Shown here in pieces: positions 36,766 to 37,982 of a DNA stretch of 37,982 bases (positions are counted from its first letter, which is position 1; every line of letters starts with the position of its first letter). Source of the DNA: an uncultured Gammaproteobacteria bacterium (GTDB lineage: Bacteria; Pseudomonadota; Gammaproteobacteria; UBA9214); the NCBI GenBank assembly GCA_905479705.1, contig CAJQNP010000006.1, positions 1-37,982 of the forward strand, read 5' to 3'. The notes beneath the pieces are model-generated. The model had not been told where the DNA came from. It ran no database searches and saw only the letters and a program-made list of their open reading frames with translations. Made by a program: the position numbers and the translations under genes.

Positions 36766-36888
36766 TCAAAGAGAAAGCGCTCGACGCTGATTGTCTCTCT
36801 GCCTCCTCCACCACCATGCACAATTAGCCAGCAGAACAATAGCTGGCTGAGTTATATATCTGGGAACTGTGTAATGATTTCGTTGCAT
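36766..36888 (-). CDS. Candidate 40-residue protein with a very strong ribosome binding site
   Basis: The track starts at 37002, but the ATG at 36888 is preceded by GGAGGTGA four bases away, an 8-base perfect complement of the 16S rRNA tail. The product is MQRNHYTVPRYITQPAIVLL plus ANCAWWWRRQRDNQRRALSL. A short hydrophobic centre is followed by three tryptophans and an arginine-rich tail. This suggests a small membrane-associated protein with the tail in the cytosol. It is unrecognised. The ribosome binding site is the main evidence. Confidence 0.5.
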   Translation of the reverse strand: MQRNHYTVPRYITQPAIVLLANCAWWWRRQRDNQRRALSL

Positions 36889-37061
36889 GCCCTCACCTCC
36901 CTGCAGCATAAATTTGCCTGAGGATATATCGGCAGTTAGTTTGCTCGACTCAAGGGTTTTGTTGGGCGGGTCTGAAAGCAGTGCGCAATCAATGAAGTAC
37001 ACCCCCCGTTAGCCCGGATCGTGCACAGAAACGCCTCGGACGCAGGTCTGCTTAAATAAAC

Positions 37062-37280
37062 CTACATGGCTGTGGAATATACTGGCTCCAGGGTGATTTT
37101 GAGAAAGTGCACTCTTGCAGTGAGTCGACTCAGCAACTCCAATGCGTTCGTTTTCTCTTCATCAGTACACTCATAACTGCTCAACCTTTTGCTCAACCGG
37201 TTGGCGTATGCAACAGCCTCCAGAATAGTCATGGTATCGATTCGTTCCAGTTCTTCTTGTTGCGTGGCCTTGTGCGTCAT
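37062..37280 (-). CDS. Hypothetical helical protein, 72 residues
   Basis: I do not recognise it. The ATG has GAGGG five bases upstream. The sequence is hydrophilic and helical: THKATQQEELERIDTMTILE, AVAYANRLSKRL, a CTDEEK turn, and NALELLSRLTARVHFLKITL. This looks like a helical hairpin. There is no signal peptide. Its composition is protein-like, unlike the shadow ORFs nearby. It lies between the tiny ORFs and the tRNA-Thr fragment, so it could be cargo of an integrated element. Confidence 0.6.
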   Translation of the reverse strand: MTHKATQQEELERIDTMTILEAVAYANRLSKRLSSYECTDEEKTNALELLSRLTARVHFLKITLEPVYSTAM

Positions 37281-37508
37281 ATTTCCCTCAGTGATTTTTT
37301 GATATCAACCACAGGTTTAGCGGCCAGACACGCCTTACCCTGAGGGCTGCCAGGGACTTAAAACGGCTCATTCCAGGGGTGCTGAAATCTCATTCATATT
37401 GAATGATCGACAAACACCCTCCAGTGCTCATGGGGAAATGACGACCGAGTTCACTCGTGAGTCGCAGCAGGACCTTGTGGCGGGCCTGGACTGCTGCGCC
37501 ATGACCAT

Positions 37509-37540
37509 AAAAAAAGGGCTTCCTGAAATCAGGAAACCCT
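37509..37540 (-). terminator. Rho-independent terminator after the tRNA-Thr fragment
   Basis: On the minus strand AGGGTTTCCTGA pairs with TCAGGAAGCCCT (one mismatch) and a T7 run follows. It lies six bases beyond the CCA end of the tRNA fragment, so the fragment carries the natural terminator of its parent tRNA gene. Confidence 0.85.
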
Positions 37541-37545
37541 TTGTA

Positions 37546-37594
37546 TGGTGGAGCCGGCGAGAGGAGTCGAACCCCCGACATCTTCATTACAAGA
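37546..37594 (-). pseudogene. 3' fragment of tRNA-Thr (TGT), possible integrase attachment site
   Basis: The minus strand reads CTTGTAATGAAGATGTCGGG, continuing through GTTCGACTCC and CGCCGGCTCCACCA. This has the anticodon loop (TGT), variable loop, T arm (GTTCGA) and CCA end of a threonine tRNA. The 5' half is missing: the bases before the loop do not pair with TGAAG. The break is at the anticodon loop, a usual crossover point for tyrosine integrases. An inverted repeat CATTACA/TGTAATG (37585-37615) brackets the break. It could instead be a mutated whole tRNA, but no D arm is visible. Confidence 0.6.
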
Positions 37595-37982
37595 GGCTTA
37601 TCAGGCTGTGTAATGCATTGTAGCACTGACTAACTACGTGCAACAACAAGCACTTACGTCGCATCAAGCCACCGCATTTCTAATGAATTGATGTAGAAAG
37701 GGTTATGGCGCAAGTGACCAATCGCGTGACTTTTGGCACCGGCGATGGAGGATAAAGGAGGCACCCTCCCCCGGCCAATATCAGCAGGCGGACAGACCCA
37801 GTTTCCCTAGGTCGCCATCGGGGTACTGGTGAAAGCATTACCGGGCGAGCTACTGGGGGATGCAGGAATTGTCTGGTTCTGGTGTCAGGGAAGGTCCACT
37901 TTCAGCACAGGTTCAGTCATTCCCAAATGTAGAAAACCCCTCATCTGCAGGGTTCCTGTATTTCCTGGTACGGCCAATATGC
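37595..37982. other. Right end of window, no supported gene
   Basis: No ORF of convincing length or start is seen in these 388 bases. There is a GTGC-rich stretch with no repeat family of this window. A small hairpin AACCC...GGGTT lies at 37935-37954; on the minus strand it is followed by TTTTC and could be a weak terminator for a gene beyond the window. Lack of coding sequence here fits an island edge. Confidence 0.4.

Noticed and set aside
37390-37626. ORFs on both strands (for example WWSRREESNPRHLHY)
   Set aside because: These are chance translations of the tRNA-Thr fragment and its terminator, a common false-ORF pattern.
37547-37982. 3' end of a tmRNA (ssrA) gene
   Set aside because: The GCTCCACCA end is similar, but no 5' tmRNA sequence or tag region is found upstream on that strand, and the anticodon loop TGT fits tRNA-Thr.

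Overview
The window is a chromosomal stretch of a free-living, GC-rich gammaproteobacterium. The gene order, made of several blocks that occur in the same order in Pseudomonas-type genomes, and the protein sequences (MreB, LexA, HemA, PBP2 and others closely resembling gammaproteobacterial versions) support this. I cannot name the genus. Most of the window is core housekeeping DNA; the interest lies in the intergenic repeats, one odd start codon, and a gene-poor right end.

Layout. (1) 1-7.4 kb, minus strand: TPR lipoprotein - lolB - ispE - tRNA-Gln - prs - rplY - pth - ychF - tRNA-Met, a translation, lipoprotein-sorting and isoprenoid/nucleotide cluster. (2) 7.5-12.1 kb, plus strand and divergent from it: hemA - prfA - prmC - an unrecognised small gene - moeB. 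(3) 12.1-16.6 kb, minus: pdxB, then the gatC-gatA-gatB amidotransferase operon. (4) 16.7-25.96 kb, plus: the rod-shape and peptidoglycan block mreB - mreC - mreD - mrdA (PBP2) - rodA - mltB - rlpA - dacC, followed by a D-amino-acid aminotransferase and a SIMPL-domain protein. (5) 28-29.2 kb, minus: lexA - sulA-like, an SOS operon with a clear LexA box over its promoter. (6) 29.4-35.75 kb: ispG, two small ORFs, a cold-shock gene, a DUF481 outer-membrane protein, an SLC13-type transporter with two RCK_C domains, and a YjbQ-family protein. (7) 35.75-37.98 kb: a gene-poor tail with four small ORFs, two of them with strong ribosome binding sites, and a 3' fragment of a tRNA-Thr with its own terminator. 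This looks like the edge of an integrated or decayed element.

How the genes work together. The mre/mrd/rod genes encode the elongasome: MreB filaments, the MreC/MreD scaffold, the PBP2 transpeptidase and the RodA glycosyltransferase. MltB, RlpA and DacC trim peptidoglycan, and Dat can supply D-amino acids for it. HemA, PrfA and PrmC link tetrapyrrole synthesis with translation termination: PrmC methylates the GGQ motif of the release factor encoded next to it. Pth, RplY, YchF, GatCAB and two tRNA genes serve translation. LexA and the SulA-like protein couple DNA damage to arrest of division.

Main unusual signals. (a) A family of short REP-like palindromes with a GTAG-type tetranucleotide at the foot of the hairpin occurs in at least five intergenic gaps. 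Paired changes in the two arms preserve the palindrome. It forms a five-element cluster between mreB and mreC, a 49-bp tandem duplication that includes the end of the SIMPL gene, and a 30-bp tandem array downstream of the cold-shock gene. (b) mreC appears to start at an AUC codon. (c) The tRNA-Thr fragment, with an inverted repeat at the anticodon-loop position, suggests an integrase attachment site. (d) Tiny candidate membrane proteins lie in the gap beside it.
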